A stretch of DNA of 64,000 nucleotides from NCBI RefSeq assembly GCF_051216895.1, contig NZ_JBPKAO010000004.1, positions 124,001 through 188,000 on the forward strand, written 5' to 3'. This DNA is from Aquipuribacter sp051216895. Its GTDB lineage: Bacteria > Actinomycetota > Actinomycetes > Actinomycetales > JBBAYJ01. Made by a program: the position numbers and the translations under genes. Each line of letters opens with the position of its first letter. Within the stretch, counting starts at the first letter, position 1. Below, in pieces: positions 1-8,503 of the stretch. Under the pieces are notes generated by a model. It searched no databases, was not told where the DNA came from, and saw only the letters and a program-made list of their open reading frames with translations.

Positions 1-330
1 CAGATGGACGCGGTGACCGCGGTGTCCGGGTCCGGACCGGCGTACGTGTTCTACGTCGTCGAGGCGATGATCGAGGCCGGCGTCCTGCTGGGCCTGTCCC
101 GCGACGTCGCCACGACGTTGGCGGTGCAGACGGTCCGTGGTGCGGGCACGATGGTCTCGGAGACCGGTCAGCACCCGAGCGTCCTGCGGGAGCAGGTCTG
201 CTCCCCGGCCGGCACCACGATCGCCGCGATCCGCGTGCTGGACGACCACCGGGTGCGGGCTGCGTTCGTGACCGCGATGGAGGCCGCCCGGGACCGTTCG
301 GCGGAACTAGGACGGCTCGCGGGTAGTTGA
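1..330 (+). CDS. proC: Pyrroline-5-carboxylate reductase, C-terminal part
   Basis: This is the C-terminal 109 codons of a ProC-type enzyme, which reduces pyrroline-5-carboxylate to proline with NAD(P)H in the cytoplasm. The 5' part lies outside the window and the frame is open to the first base. The visible part matches the dimerisation domain of the family: DAVTAVSGSGPAYVF near the beginning, then SPAGTTIAAI, where the family has its GGTT-type loop, and a short helical tail ending LGRLAGS. A small conserved gene follows 66 bases downstream on the same strand. A proline catabolic gene (pruA) occurs 24 kb away, so both directions of proline metabolism are represented. Confidence 0.93.
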   Translation, partial: QMDAVTAVSGSGPAYVFYVVEAMIEAGVLLGLSRDVATTLAVQTVRGAGTMVSETGQHPSVLREQVCSPAGTTIAAIRVLDDHRVRAAFVTAMEAARDRSAELGRLAGS

Positions 331-396
331 CGACGAGCAGTGGTCGGCGGTCGCCGACCGCGAGGCCCGGGTCCGCCCGGTTGACGGAGGTGTGAC

Positions 397-744
397 GTGG
401 GTTGGCTCTCGAAGGTGTTCGGCGGGCGTGGACGGTCCGGTGCGTCCGGACCCTCCGGGCCCAGCCGGCTCGAGGAGGACCTGGCGCACCTGCGTGACTT
501 CGCGACCACCCGCCGCGGGGTCGAGTTCTACCTGGAGCCGCAGACCGACGGCTTCGACACCACCATGGTCGCCGTGGCGCACGACGGGGAGTGGACCCGT
601 CGCCGGGTCGGGTCGCCGTCGACGGCCGGCAAGCTCGCCCGCAGCCTGAGCGCACCGGTGTACGAGGCCGGGGTGACCGGCTACCCGAAGCGCATGAAGG
701 AGTGGAGCCGCAACCACCCCGAGCGCCGGCTCGGACCCCGCTGA
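397..744 (+). CDS. Conserved hypothetical protein, 115 aa
   Basis: I do not recognise a named family. The GTG start at 397 is preceded by GGAGG at 386-390, a good ribosome binding site. The product begins with a short basic, glycine-rich segment. It continues as a small soluble domain with a predicted helix (RLEEDLAHLRDFATTRRGVEFYL), then beta-type segments, and a basic C-terminus with WSRNHPERR. There is no signal peptide or membrane segment. It follows proC in the same direction and may be co-transcribed with it. Its stop lies 15 bases from the convergent trkH stop. Confidence 0.75.
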   Translation: MGWLSKVFGGRGRSGASGPSGPSRLEEDLAHLRDFATTRRGVEFYLEPQTDGFDTTMVAVAHDGEWTRRRVGSPSTAGKLARSLSAPVYEAGVTGYPKRMKEWSRNHPERRLGPR

Positions 745-759
745 CGGGGGGCAGGAGCC

Positions 760-2196
760 CTAGCCGATGAGCGGGCGGGTCTCGGGCAGCCGGAACAGCC
801 GGGGCCGCTCGCGCAGGGCCAGCGCGCCGGCCACCGTCACCGGTCCCAGCCGGCCCAGGAACATGCAGACGATCAGCACCCAGTCCCCGCCGGGCGGCAG
901 GTCGGGGGTGATGCCCGTGGACAGCCCCACGGTGGCCGTGGCCGAGATGACCTCGAACAGGACGTCGGCCATCCGCTCGCCCGACAGGTGCAGCAGCAGG
1001 ATCGTCGCCGAGCCGACCACGGCCAGGTACAGGCCGATGACCGCCAGGGCCTGCCGGACGGTCTCCGGCCCGATCCGGCGCCCGAACGCGTTGGCGTCGG
1101 CGTCGCCGCGCGCCTCGGCCAGCACGGCGGCGACCAGGACGGCGACGGTGCCGACCTTGATCCCGCCCGCCGTCCCGGCCGACCCGCCGCCGATGAACAT
1201 CAGGGCGTTGGTCAGGAAGAGCGAGGCGTCGGTCACCTCGCCGTAGTCGACCGTGTTGAAGCCGGCCGTGCGGGCCGTCACCGACAGGAACACCGCGGTC
1301 CACAGCTTGTCCGAGCCCTGGAACCCGCCCAGGGTCGCGGGGTTGTCCCACTCCAGCAGCAGGAACATCAGGGTGCCGCCGACCAGCAGGACCGCCGTGG
1401 CCACGAGTACGAGCCGGGTGTTGACGCTCCAGGGCAGCCGGGTGCGGCGCAGCACCTCCAGGACGACCGGGAACCCGATCCCGCCCAGCACGATCGCCGC
1501 CATGATCGGCCCGGTGACCCACTCGTCGGTGGCGTAGTCGTACAGCGCGTTCTCCGCGAACAGCGAGAAGCCCGCGTTGTTGAACGCCGACACCGCGTGG
1601 AACACGCCCAGCCACAGCGCCCGCCCCGGCGGCTCGCCGTAGTGCACCGCGAAGCGCAGCGTGAGGAGCAGGGCGACCGCACCCTCGATCACCACGGTCG
1701 TGCGCAGGATGCCGACCAGCACCGAGCGCGCGTCGGCGAGGCCGCCCACCCGGGTGGCCATCCCCGCCGTGATCCGGCTCTGCAGGCCGAGCCGGCGGGT
1801 CACCGCCAGCGCCAGCAGGGCCGAGATGGTGGCGATGCCCAGCCCGCCGACGTGGATCATCGTCAGGATCAGGGCCTCGCCCGTGGTCGACCAGTACGTC
1901 CCGGTCTCGACCAGGGTCAGCCCGGTCACGCAGACGGCCGAGGTCGCGACGAAGACCGCCGTGGTGAACGGGACGCCGTCGGGGGCCTGGCCGGGGGCCA
2001 CCGCCCAGGGGGTCAGCAGGGCCAGCGTGCCGACGGCGATCGCGACGACGAAACCGAGCGGGATGACCCGGGCGGGGCTGAGCAGCGCCCGGACCCGACG
2101 GCGACGCCACAGCGGGCCGTGGGGCGGAGGGCGCCGGGGCAGGTCCCGGCCCGTCCGGCTCCGGGACGGGCCCCGCGGCAGCGGGTCCTCCGTCAT
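760..2196 (-). CDS. TrkH/KtrB-family potassium uptake membrane protein (second copy)
   Basis: This is a 478-residue membrane subunit of a Trk/Ktr-type potassium transporter. The protein shows four pore-loop repeats of the family: TSAVCVTGL, SAFNNAGFSLF, TARTAGFNTVDYG and SATATVGLSTG, each with the glycine that lines the selectivity filter. GGGSAGTAGGIKVGT before the third linker is also diagnostic. I chose the ATG at 2196 because the frame upstream has no family homology and the other trkH ends five bases away. It is the last gene of a trkA-trkH-trkH operon. Its C-terminus (LFRLPETRPLIG) is nearly identical to that of the neighbouring copy, so the pair probably arose by tandem duplication. 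Confidence 0.93.
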   Translation of the reverse strand: MTEDPLPRGPSRSRTGRDLPRRPPPHGPLWRRRRVRALLSPARVIPLGFVVAIAVGTLALLTPWAVAPGQAPDGVPFTTAVFVATSAVCVTGLTLVETGTYWSTTGEALILTMIHVGGLGIATISALLALAVTRRLGLQSRITAGMATRVGGLADARSVLVGILRTTVVIEGAVALLLTLRFAVHYGEPPGRALWLGVFHAVSAFNNAGFSLFAENALYDYATDEWVTGPIMAAIVLGGIGFPVVLEVLRRTRLPWSVNTRLVLVATAVLLVGGTLMFLLLEWDNPATLGGFQGSDKLWTAVFLSVTARTAGFNTVDYGEVTDASLFLTNALMFIGGGSAGTAGGIKVGTVAVLVAAVLAEARGDADANAFGRRIGPETVRQALAVIGLYLAVVGSATILLLHLSGERMADVLFEVISATATVGLSTGITPDLPPGGDWVLIVCMFLGRLGPVTVAGALALRERPRLFRLPETRPLIG

Positions 2197-2201
2197 CCGG
2201 C

Positions 2202-3707
2202 TCAGCCGATCAGGGGGCGCGCCTCGGGCAGGCGGAACAGCCGCCGGCGCTGCTTGGTGGCCACCGCGGCGGCCACCGCGACCGGACCCACCCGGCCGAC
2301 GAACATGCAGCCGGTGACGAACCACATCGCCGGTTCCGGCAGCTGGGCGGTGACGCCCGTGGACAGGCCCACCACGGCCGTCGCCGAGACCGCCTCGAAG
2401 ATGGTGTCGCTCAGCTCGAAGTCGGTGAGCTGGAGCAGCACGACGATCGCGACGCCGGTCAGGGCGATGGAGAAGCCGAGGACCGCCAGCGCCTGCCGGA
2501 CCGTCGCCGTGGCGATCCGACGGCCGAAGGCGTGGACGTCGGTGTCGCCGCGCGCCTCGGCGTACACCGCCAGGGCCAGCACGGCCAGGGTGCCGACCTT
2601 GATGCCGCCGGAGGTGCCCGCCGAGCCGGCCCCGACGAACATGAGGGCGTCGGTGACGAACCGACCGGCCTCGCCCATGCCGCCGTAGTCGATGGTCGAG
2701 AACCCGCTGGAGCGGGGCGTCACGGCCATGAACGCGATGGCGAGCAGCTTGGTGGGCATCGCCATCTCGCCGATGGTGGCCTCGTTGCCCCACTCCAGGG
2801 CGCCGAGCGTCAGCGCCGCCCCGACGAGCAGGACGGCCGACGTGGCGATCACCAGCTGGGTGTGCAGCGACCAGGTCCCCGGCCGCTTGAACCGGGCCAG
2901 CTCGACGAGGACCGGGAACCCCAGCCCGCCCAGGACGACCGCCGTCATGACCGGGACGATGATCCAGGGGTCGCCCACGAAGCCGATCAGGCTGTCGCTG
3001 AAGAGCGCGAACCCGGCGTTGTTGAAGGCCGAGACGCCGTGGAAGACGCCCAGCCACAGGGCTCGGCCGGGGGGTTCGTCGTAGTGCAGCAGGAACCGCA
3101 GGGTGAGCGCGACGGACACCACGGCCTCGATGACGGCCGTGGTCAGCAGCAGCCGGGGCAGGATGGTGCGGATCTCGCCGAGGTCGAAGCCCTTGGTCTC
3201 CTGGCTGGCCGCGAGCATGCTGCCCAGGCCGAAGCGGCGCAGCACCGCCAGGCCCACGAGCGAGCCGAGGGTCGCGATGCCCAGGCCGCCGACCTGGAAC
3301 AGCACGAGCATGACGACGTGGCCGAACGTCGACCAGTACGTCGGGGTGTCCACGACGACGAGTCCCGTCACGGCGGTGGCGCTGGTCGCGGTGAACACGG
3401 CGACCACGGTCGGCGGGAGACCTTCCGGCCCCGTGCCGCCCTCGCTGACCGAGCGCACCGCCCAGGGGGTGTGCAGGAGCAGGGCACCGACGACGATGAC
3501 GGCGAACAGCCCCAGCGGGATGATCCGGACCGGCGACAGGAAGGCCTCGAGGCCGGCGCGGCGCGCGATGGCCGACGGCGTGCGGTCCCCGCCCGGCAGG
3601 ACGCGGCGGATGCTGAAGCGGTCCCGCTTGCGACGGCGGAACCGGCTCGTGGCCAGGGTGGGCTCGAGGTCGTCGTCCGGCTCGCCGGGGCCTGCGGGGC
3701 TGGTCAC
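2202..3707 (-). CDS. TrkH/KtrB-family potassium uptake membrane protein (first copy)
   Basis: This is a 501-residue potassium transporter subunit of the inner membrane. It has a charged cytoplasmic N-terminus of about 60 residues, then hydrophobic helices. Four filter repeats are visible: TSATAVTGLVVVD, SAFNNAGFALF, TPRSSGFSTIDYG and SATAVVGLSTG. The GAGSAGTSGGIKVGT signature is present. The GTG start at 3707 overlaps the trkA stop by four bases (GTGA), which implies translational coupling to the regulatory subunit. Compared with the downstream trkH it has a longer N-terminus and different loop residues, so the two copies may form distinct channels or a mixed dimer; this is inference. Confidence 0.93.
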   Translation of the reverse strand: MTSPAGPGEPDDDLEPTLATSRFRRRKRDRFSIRRVLPGGDRTPSAIARRAGLEAFLSPVRIIPLGLFAVIVVGALLLHTPWAVRSVSEGGTGPEGLPPTVVAVFTATSATAVTGLVVVDTPTYWSTFGHVVMLVLFQVGGLGIATLGSLVGLAVLRRFGLGSMLAASQETKGFDLGEIRTILPRLLLTTAVIEAVVSVALTLRFLLHYDEPPGRALWLGVFHGVSAFNNAGFALFSDSLIGFVGDPWIIVPVMTAVVLGGLGFPVLVELARFKRPGTWSLHTQLVIATSAVLLVGAALTLGALEWGNEATIGEMAMPTKLLAIAFMAVTPRSSGFSTIDYGGMGEAGRFVTDALMFVGAGSAGTSGGIKVGTLAVLALAVYAEARGDTDVHAFGRRIATATVRQALAVLGFSIALTGVAIVVLLQLTDFELSDTIFEAVSATAVVGLSTGVTAQLPEPAMWFVTGCMFVGRVGPVAVAAAVATKQRRRLFRLPEARPLIG

Positions 3708-4483
3708 GGTCGGGCCGCGAAGGCCTCGATCTGGTCGACGTGGCCCGACACGATCAGCGTGTCGTCCGGGTGCACCTTCGTGGTGGGGATGGCGTAGGTG
3801 AAGTCGTTGCCGGGCCGCTTCACCCCCACCACCGTGATGCCGTACTTGGTGCGGACCCCGGCCTGGTCGAGGGTGAAGTTGTGGGTCTCCTTGGGCGGGG
3901 CCATCTTGACGATCGCGAAGCCGTCGTCGAACTCGATGTAGTCCAGCAGCTTGCCCGTCACCAGGTGGGCGGTGCGCTCGCCCATGGTCGCCTCGGGGTA
4001 GACCACGGTGACGCGGCTGCCGGTCCGGCGGACCGGGTTGTCCTTGCGCTGGCGGGTCTCACGGCTGCGTCGGGCCGCGGTGGCCAGGTCCTCGTCGCCG
4101 GTGATGCGGTCGGACTCGGCCTCGGTGGCCAGCCGCTCGAGGATCTTGCCGTGGGCGTGGGAGATGGCCTTGGCCCAGATCTGGCCCACCTTGAGGTCGA
4201 CCAGGTTGAGGGTGGACAGCACGCTGGCCTCGATCGAGGTGCCGATCCCGACCACCGCGATCGGGAACTGCGCTGCGCCGATCTGCTTCATGGCCTGCAG
4301 GTTCGTGGAGTCGGCCTCCACGACGTGGGTGAGGCGGCCGGACCACTCCTGCACCAGCTCGGGGTTGCGCTCGACGGCGAGCACCTCGTGCCCGAGCCGG
4401 TGCAGCGCCTCGGCGGCCGCGGCCCCGAACCGGCCGAGCCCGACCACGAGGACGGCGTCGGAGTGCAGCTTCCCGTTTCCCAC
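3704..4483 (-). CDS. trkA: TrkA-type RCK-domain potassium channel regulator
   Basis: This is a cytoplasmic gating subunit that binds nucleotide and controls TrkH. Residues 11-20 carry the Rossmann motif VLVVGLGRFG, followed by the acidic strand end LAVERN and EADST. An RCK_C domain fills about residues 170-255 and includes FTLDQAGVRTKYGITVVGVKR. Between the end of the RCK_N domain (HGKILERL, near residue 117) and the conserved VVYPE...MGERTAHLVTG hinge (residue 159 on) there is an unusual charged stretch of about 40 residues. Most single-RCK TrkA proteins known to me join these parts with only a few residues. The gene is first in an operon with two trkH copies. The start is GTG at 4483. Confidence 0.92.
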   Translation of the reverse strand: MGNGKLHSDAVLVVGLGRFGAAAAEALHRLGHEVLAVERNPELVQEWSGRLTHVVEADSTNLQAMKQIGAAQFPIAVVGIGTSIEASVLSTLNLVDLKVGQIWAKAISHAHGKILERLATEAESDRITGDEDLATAARRSRETRQRKDNPVRRTGSRVTVVYPEATMGERTAHLVTGKLLDYIEFDDGFAIVKMAPPKETHNFTLDQAGVRTKYGITVVGVKRPGNDFTYAIPTTKVHPDDTLIVSGHVDQIEAFAARP

Positions 4484-4523
4484 GAGGGGTCACGCTACGC
4501 CCGCGGGCGGGGTGCTGCGGGCG

Positions 4524-5237
4524 CTACAGGCCGACCGGGCCGCCCCGGTCGTCCAGCAGGTCCTGCAGCACGGTGATCTCGAACGTCTGGGCGTTGACCA
4601 TCGACTCGGCCAGCCGCCTGACCTGGGGCTGCGTGGCCTCGTCCTGGGCGACCTCGGCCATCTCCACCCCGCCGACGTGGTGGGGGATCATCAGCTGCAG
4701 GTAGATCCGCTCGGCCTCGACGCCGTCCGCGTCCCGCAGCGCGGCCATCTGCGCGTCCGTGGCCAGGCCCATGGCGATCATCGGGTTGCCCGGGGCCCCG
4801 TCGACGGCACCGTCCGCCGACTCGTCCTCGGCCATGCCGGTCATGCCCTCCATCCCGTCGGAGAACGGCCCGGACATCCAGCCCATGATGGGCTCGGCCG
4901 ACGCCTGGGGCAGGCCCCACAGCTGCAGCCAGCCGGCCATCTGGCCCTGCTGGTTCTGCTGCGTGAGCAGGACGTCCAGGGCGATCTGGCGCAGGGTCGG
5001 GTCGTCGCTGCGGTCCCGCACCATCACCGACATCTCGACGGCCTGACCGTGGTGGACCTGCATGTCCCGGGCGAAGCCGGCGTCCACGGAGTCCTCGGTC
5101 GGCACGGCGGCGCTCGCCGGACCGGCCAGGGCGGAGCCCAGCAGCAGCCCGACGACCACCAGCAGTGCGCCGCCGACCACGGCGAGGGCGGTGAGGAACG
5201 GCCGGGCGAGCAGGGGGGAGGTGCTGCGTGACGTCAT
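4524..5237 (-). CDS. DUF305 family membrane-anchored protein
   Basis: This is a 237-residue exported protein with an N-terminal hydrophobic helix (about residues 12-40, LTALAVVGGALLVVVGLLL) that acts as a signal anchor or cleaved signal. The DUF305 fold follows, with paired histidines and methionines: MQVHHGQAVEMSVM and MIPHHVGGVEMAEVA. The central part is methionine-rich (MGWMSGPFSDGMEGMTGM). DUF305 proteins are ferritin-like four-helix proteins often found with copper-handling genes; direct metal binding here is inferred from the HH and M pattern. The ATG at 5237 lies 14 bases after the DUF3105 gene, so the two form an operon. Confidence 0.88.
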   Translation of the reverse strand: MTSRSTSPLLARPFLTALAVVGGALLVVVGLLLGSALAGPASAAVPTEDSVDAGFARDMQVHHGQAVEMSVMVRDRSDDPTLRQIALDVLLTQQNQQGQMAGWLQLWGLPQASAEPIMGWMSGPFSDGMEGMTGMAEDESADGAVDGAPGNPMIAMGLATDAQMAALRDADGVEAERIYLQLMIPHHVGGVEMAEVAQDEATQPQVRRLAESMVNAQTFEITVLQDLLDDRGGPVGL

Positions 5238-5251
5238 CGCGCCCCGACCGC

Positions 5252-5887
5252 TCAGGCCGTCGTGTCGATGCTGCCGGAGCAGGCTGCCCCGGGCTCCTGC
5301 GTCTGCTCGCCCTGCAGGTACTTGACGAGGAACACCGGCAGGCGCTCGTCGTCGACGGAGTCCAGCTGCAGCTGCAGGCCCCAGGCGCTGGCCACCACGG
5401 GGGAGGGCAGGTCGGGCATGGGGGAGACCAGCAGGTAGCTGTTCTCCCCGGCGAGCCGCTCGAGCTCGGCGACGTCCTCGGCGGGCAGCTCGGGGTCGTA
5501 GGTCACCCACACGGCGCCGTGCTCGAGGGAGTGCACGCCGGCCTCGCTGGTGATGGGGGCGTCGTAGAAGCCGCAGTTCTGCCACTGGGCCAGGTGGTCG
5601 CCGCCCACCGGGGGCATCACCTCGTACTGGACCGGGGTGGTGACGTGGTTGGCGGTCTGCTCGCCGAAGTCCTCGACCCCGTCGATGTCGGCGTCGGCCG
5701 CCCGCTCGACCTGGCTGCGCTGGCCCTCGCTCTGCACGATGACGGCGACGACGACGCCGATCAGGACCAGGGCCAGCGTCGCGGCGACCCCGACGATGAG
5801 GAACGACCGACGTCGCTCCTCGCCCTTCTGGGCGGCCTGCATCTGGGCCAGGCGGGCCTGGCGGTCGGCGGGGGTCTTGGCGGCCAC
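5252..5887 (-). CDS. DUF3105 family membrane protein
   Basis: This is a 211-residue protein with a basic N-terminus, one transmembrane helix (FLIVGVAATLALVLIGVVV, about residues 29-52) and an extracytoplasmic DUF3105 domain. The domain carries NHVTTPVQYEVMPPVGGDH, WQNCGFYDAPI and SLEHGAVWVTYDP, and a C-terminal cysteine (GAACSGS). The GTG start at 5887 has GAGGAG about ten bases upstream; the longer open frame beyond it is non-coding by composition. The gene is the first of a two-gene unit with a DUF305 protein, a common actinobacterial pairing of unknown biochemical role, possibly in metal handling at the cell surface. Confidence 0.87.
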   Translation of the reverse strand: MAAKTPADRQARLAQMQAAQKGEERRRSFLIVGVAATLALVLIGVVVAVIVQSEGQRSQVERAADADIDGVEDFGEQTANHVTTPVQYEVMPPVGGDHLAQWQNCGFYDAPITSEAGVHSLEHGAVWVTYDPELPAEDVAELERLAGENSYLLVSPMPDLPSPVVASAWGLQLQLDSVDDERLPVFLVKYLQGEQTQEPGAACSGSIDTTA

Positions 5888-6048
5888 GGTCAGGCTCCTC
5901 GGTCGGGTCCGGCGGGTTGCACGGGCGTGCTGCGGGGGGCGAGCGCGTGGGTGCGGCGCCCTCGTCACAACACATGGTGCCCTGTCCTGGTTCCCGTCGC
6001 GGCATCCGGTCGTGCACCGGGCCGGCGGCACCGGGCTAGCGTGAGGCC

Positions 6049-7224
6049 ATGAGGAGTCGGACGCGGGTCGTCTGGGACGAGGACTTCGTGCGCTACGACT
6101 TCGGTCCCGGGCACCCGTTCGCCCCCGTCCGCATCGCGCTGACGGCCCGGCTCTGCCGCGACCTCGGCCTGTTCGGCCACGTCGAGGTGGTGGACGCCGG
6201 GGTCGCCGGGGTCGACCTGCTCCGCACCGTGCACACCGCCGGGCTGGTCGAGGCGGTGCAGCGCGCCTCGGTCGACACCCGCGCGGACGTCGGTCACGGC
6301 GTGGGCACCCTGGAGACGCCGGCGTTCGCCGGGATGCACGACTCCGCCGCACGGGTGTTCTCTGGCTCGGTCGACCTGGCGCGGGCGCTGGTGGCGGGTG
6401 AGATCGACCACGGCGTCAACTTCGCGGGGGGCCTGCACCACGCCTCGGCCGACGCGGCGTCCGGGTTCTGCGTCTACAACGACTGCGCCGGCGCCATCCG
6501 GGCGATGCTCGACGCCGGCGTGGAGCGGGTGGTCTACGTGGACACCGACGTGCACCACGGCGACGGCACCGAGTCGATCTTCTGGGACGAGCCGCGCGTC
6601 ACCACCATCTCGGTCCACGAGTCGGGCCACACACTGTTCCCCGGCACGGGCTACCCCGGCGACGTCGGCGGGGCGGGTGCCGAGGGCACGGCCGTCAACG
6701 TCGCGCTGCCCGCCGGCACCGGTGACGCCGGGTGGCTGCGCGCCGTCCACGCCGTGGTGCGCCCGGTGGTCCGTGCGGTCGAGCCGCAGGTGCTGGTGAC
6801 CCAGCACGGCTGCGACACCCACGTGCTCGACCCGCTGGCGAACCTCCGCGTCTCCGTCGACGGCCAGCGGGCCGCGGCGGTGATGATGCACGACCTCGCG
6901 CACGAGGTCGCGGGGGGTCGCTGGCTCGCGCTGGGCGGCGGGGGCTACGAGCTGGTCGACGTCGTGCCCCGGGCCTGGACGCACCTGGTCGGGGTGGCCG
7001 CGCACCACCCCATCGAGCCCACCACCGCCGTGCCGCAGGCCTGGTTGGACTACGTCACCGAGGCGCTGGGGCAGCAGGCGCCGCGGCGGATGACCGACGG
7101 CGAACCCGCCTCCTTCTCGACCTGGGAGTCCGGTTACGACCCCGCCGACCCGGTCGACCAGGCGGTCATGGCCACCCGCAAGGCCGTCTTCCCGCTGCTG
7201 GGCCTGGATCCCTGGTTCGACTAG
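6049..7224 (+). CDS. AcuC-like histone deacetylase superfamily protein
   Basis: This is a 391-residue zinc-dependent deacetylase of the arginase/deacetylase fold. The catalytic centre is intact: GGLHHASADAASGFCVYND carries the histidine pair, VDTDVHHGDGTE supplies the zinc-binding Asp and His, and QHGCDTHVLDPLANL supplies the second zinc Asp. LGGGGYELVDVVPRAW is the glycine-rich C-terminal loop. Bacterial AcuC deacetylates acetyl-CoA synthetase in some species; the substrate here is unknown. The ATG at 6049 follows a TAGCGT hexamer (6037-6042) by six bases, so the mRNA is probably leaderless. The gene stands alone between divergent DUF3105 and downstream bS22. Confidence 0.92.
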   Translation: MRSRTRVVWDEDFVRYDFGPGHPFAPVRIALTARLCRDLGLFGHVEVVDAGVAGVDLLRTVHTAGLVEAVQRASVDTRADVGHGVGTLETPAFAGMHDSAARVFSGSVDLARALVAGEIDHGVNFAGGLHHASADAASGFCVYNDCAGAIRAMLDAGVERVVYVDTDVHHGDGTESIFWDEPRVTTISVHESGHTLFPGTGYPGDVGGAGAEGTAVNVALPAGTGDAGWLRAVHAVVRPVVRAVEPQVLVTQHGCDTHVLDPLANLRVSVDGQRAAAVMMHDLAHEVAGGRWLALGGGGYELVDVVPRAWTHLVGVAAHHPIEPTTAVPQAWLDYVTEALGQQAPRRMTDGEPASFSTWESGYDPADPVDQAVMATRKAVFPLLGLDPWFD

Positions 7225-7325
7225 GGGGCGAGGTCGCTCCGCGCGGGCGGTAGCCTGGGCCCTCAGTCCAGGGGCGCGCGCAGGCGGGCCCGACCCTCAG
7301 CACGATCTGCGGAAGAAGGACCCAC

Positions 7326-7424
7326 GTGGGCTCTGTCATCAAGAAGCGTCGCAAGCGGATGGCCAAGAAGAAGCACCGCAAGCTGCTTCGTCGTACCCGT
7401 CACCAGCGCCGCAACAAGAAGTAG
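7326..7424 (+). CDS. Small ribosomal protein bS22 (AURKAIP1/COX24 domain)
   Basis: This 32-residue, extremely basic protein is too short for many gene finders. It begins MGSVIKKRRKRMAKKKH and ends HQRRNKK, matching the actinobacterial bS22 family that binds the small ribosomal subunit near the decoding region. The start is GTG at 7326 with AGAAGGA at 7314-7320 as ribosome binding site. A TAGCCT hexamer at 7251-7256 could be its -10 element. It precedes an epimerase gene, and a short perfect stem-loop lies between them. Confidence 0.92.
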   Translation: MGSVIKKRRKRMAKKKHRKLLRRTRHQRRNKK

Positions 7425-7425
7425 T

Positions 7426-7442
7426 CGGACCCGTAGGGTCCG
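7426..7442 (+). terminator. Stem-loop between bS22 and the epimerase gene
   Basis: CGGACCC at 7426-7432 and GGGTCCG at 7436-7442 form a perfect 7-bp stem with a GTA loop, right after the bS22 stop. No U-tract follows. It may partly terminate or protect the abundant bS22 transcript, and it ends just upstream of the next ribosome binding region. Confidence 0.5.
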
Positions 7443-7450
7443 GGGGAGCC

Positions 7451-8503
7451 GTGAGCCGGCGCGTCGTGCTGGTCACCGGGGTGTCTCGATACCTCGGCGG
7501 CAAGGTCGCGGCCGCGCTGGCGGCACACCCCTCGGCCCCGGACGTGATCGGGCTCGACGTCGTACCGCCCCACGCCTGGATGGGTGGGGCGCGCTTCGTC
7601 CGCGCGGACATCAGGAGCCCGTCCATCGCGAGGCTCCTGGTCGACGAGCGGGTGGACACCGTCGTCCACATGAACGTCATCGCCACGCCCCGCTCCGCCG
7701 GCGGGCGCGTGCCGATGAAGGAGATCAACGTCATCGGCACCATGCAGCTGCTCGCGGCGCTGCAGAAGGTGCCCGGCGTCACCCGGCTGGTGGTCAAGTC
7801 CACCGCCGGCGTCTACGGCGCCGGCCCGGGTGACCCGGCCATGTTCACCGAGGACTCCACGGCGGCCACGCCGCCGCGGACCGGGTGGGCCAAGGACTGC
7901 CTCGAGGTCGAGGGCTACGTCCGCGGCTTCACGCGGCGACGCCCCGACGCCTCCGTCGCGCTGCTCCGCTTCGCCAGCATCGTCGGCCCCGGCCTGGAGA
8001 CCCCGCTGTCGCGGGCGTTCGCGCTCCCGGTGGTCCCCGGGCTGCTGGGCCACGACGGCCGGCTGCAGTTCGTCCACGAGGTGGACGCGGTCGAGGCCAT
8101 GGTCGTCGCCACGCTGGGAGAGGTCACCGGCCCGGTCAACATCGCCGGGGACGGGGTCCTGACCACGAGCCAGGCCGCGGCCATGGCCGGGCGCCCCGTG
8201 CTGGGCCTGCCGGAGCTGCTGGCCCCCACCGCGTCGCGCTGGCTGACCCGGCTCGGGGCCGCCGAGCTGTCGTTCGAGGACCTCAGGCTGCTGGGGTACG
8301 GCCGGGTCCTGGACACCAGCCGCAGCCGTGACGTGATGGGTTTCGTGCCCGCCCGCACCACCCGCGAGGCGTTCGCGGAGTTCCTGGCCGCCCACGGGCT
8401 GCGCGGGGTGCGTCCGGTCGTGGACCTGGTCGCCGACGAGGTGAGCAAGGCCGTGGTCGACACGGTCGGCGCCCCTCGGGCTGCGAAGGGGACGACGCGA
8501 TGA
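7451..8503 (+). CDS. NAD-dependent epimerase/dehydratase family protein
   Basis: This is a 350-residue extended-SDR protein. The N-terminal Rossmann motif is TGVSRYLGG (residues 9-17), followed by an acidic strand end (GLDVVPP) and a VRADIR segment typical of the family. The usual catalytic YxxxK is not obvious; at its expected place the sequence is GWAKDCLEVEGY, so the enzyme may be atypical or only nucleotide-binding. NIAGDGVLT and a C-terminal substrate-binding part are present. It overlaps the next gene by four bases (ATGA). Its position between bS22 and an acyltransferase is typical of Actinomycetota; the substrate is unknown. Confidence 0.88.
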   Translation: MSRRVVLVTGVSRYLGGKVAAALAAHPSAPDVIGLDVVPPHAWMGGARFVRADIRSPSIARLLVDERVDTVVHMNVIATPRSAGGRVPMKEINVIGTMQLLAALQKVPGVTRLVVKSTAGVYGAGPGDPAMFTEDSTAATPPRTGWAKDCLEVEGYVRGFTRRRPDASVALLRFASIVGPGLETPLSRAFALPVVPGLLGHDGRLQFVHEVDAVEAMVVATLGEVTGPVNIAGDGVLTTSQAAAMAGRPVLGLPELLAPTASRWLTRLGAAELSFEDLRLLGYGRVLDTSRSRDVMGFVPARTTREAFAEFLAAHGLRGVRPVVDLVADEVSKAVVDTVGAPRAAKGTTR

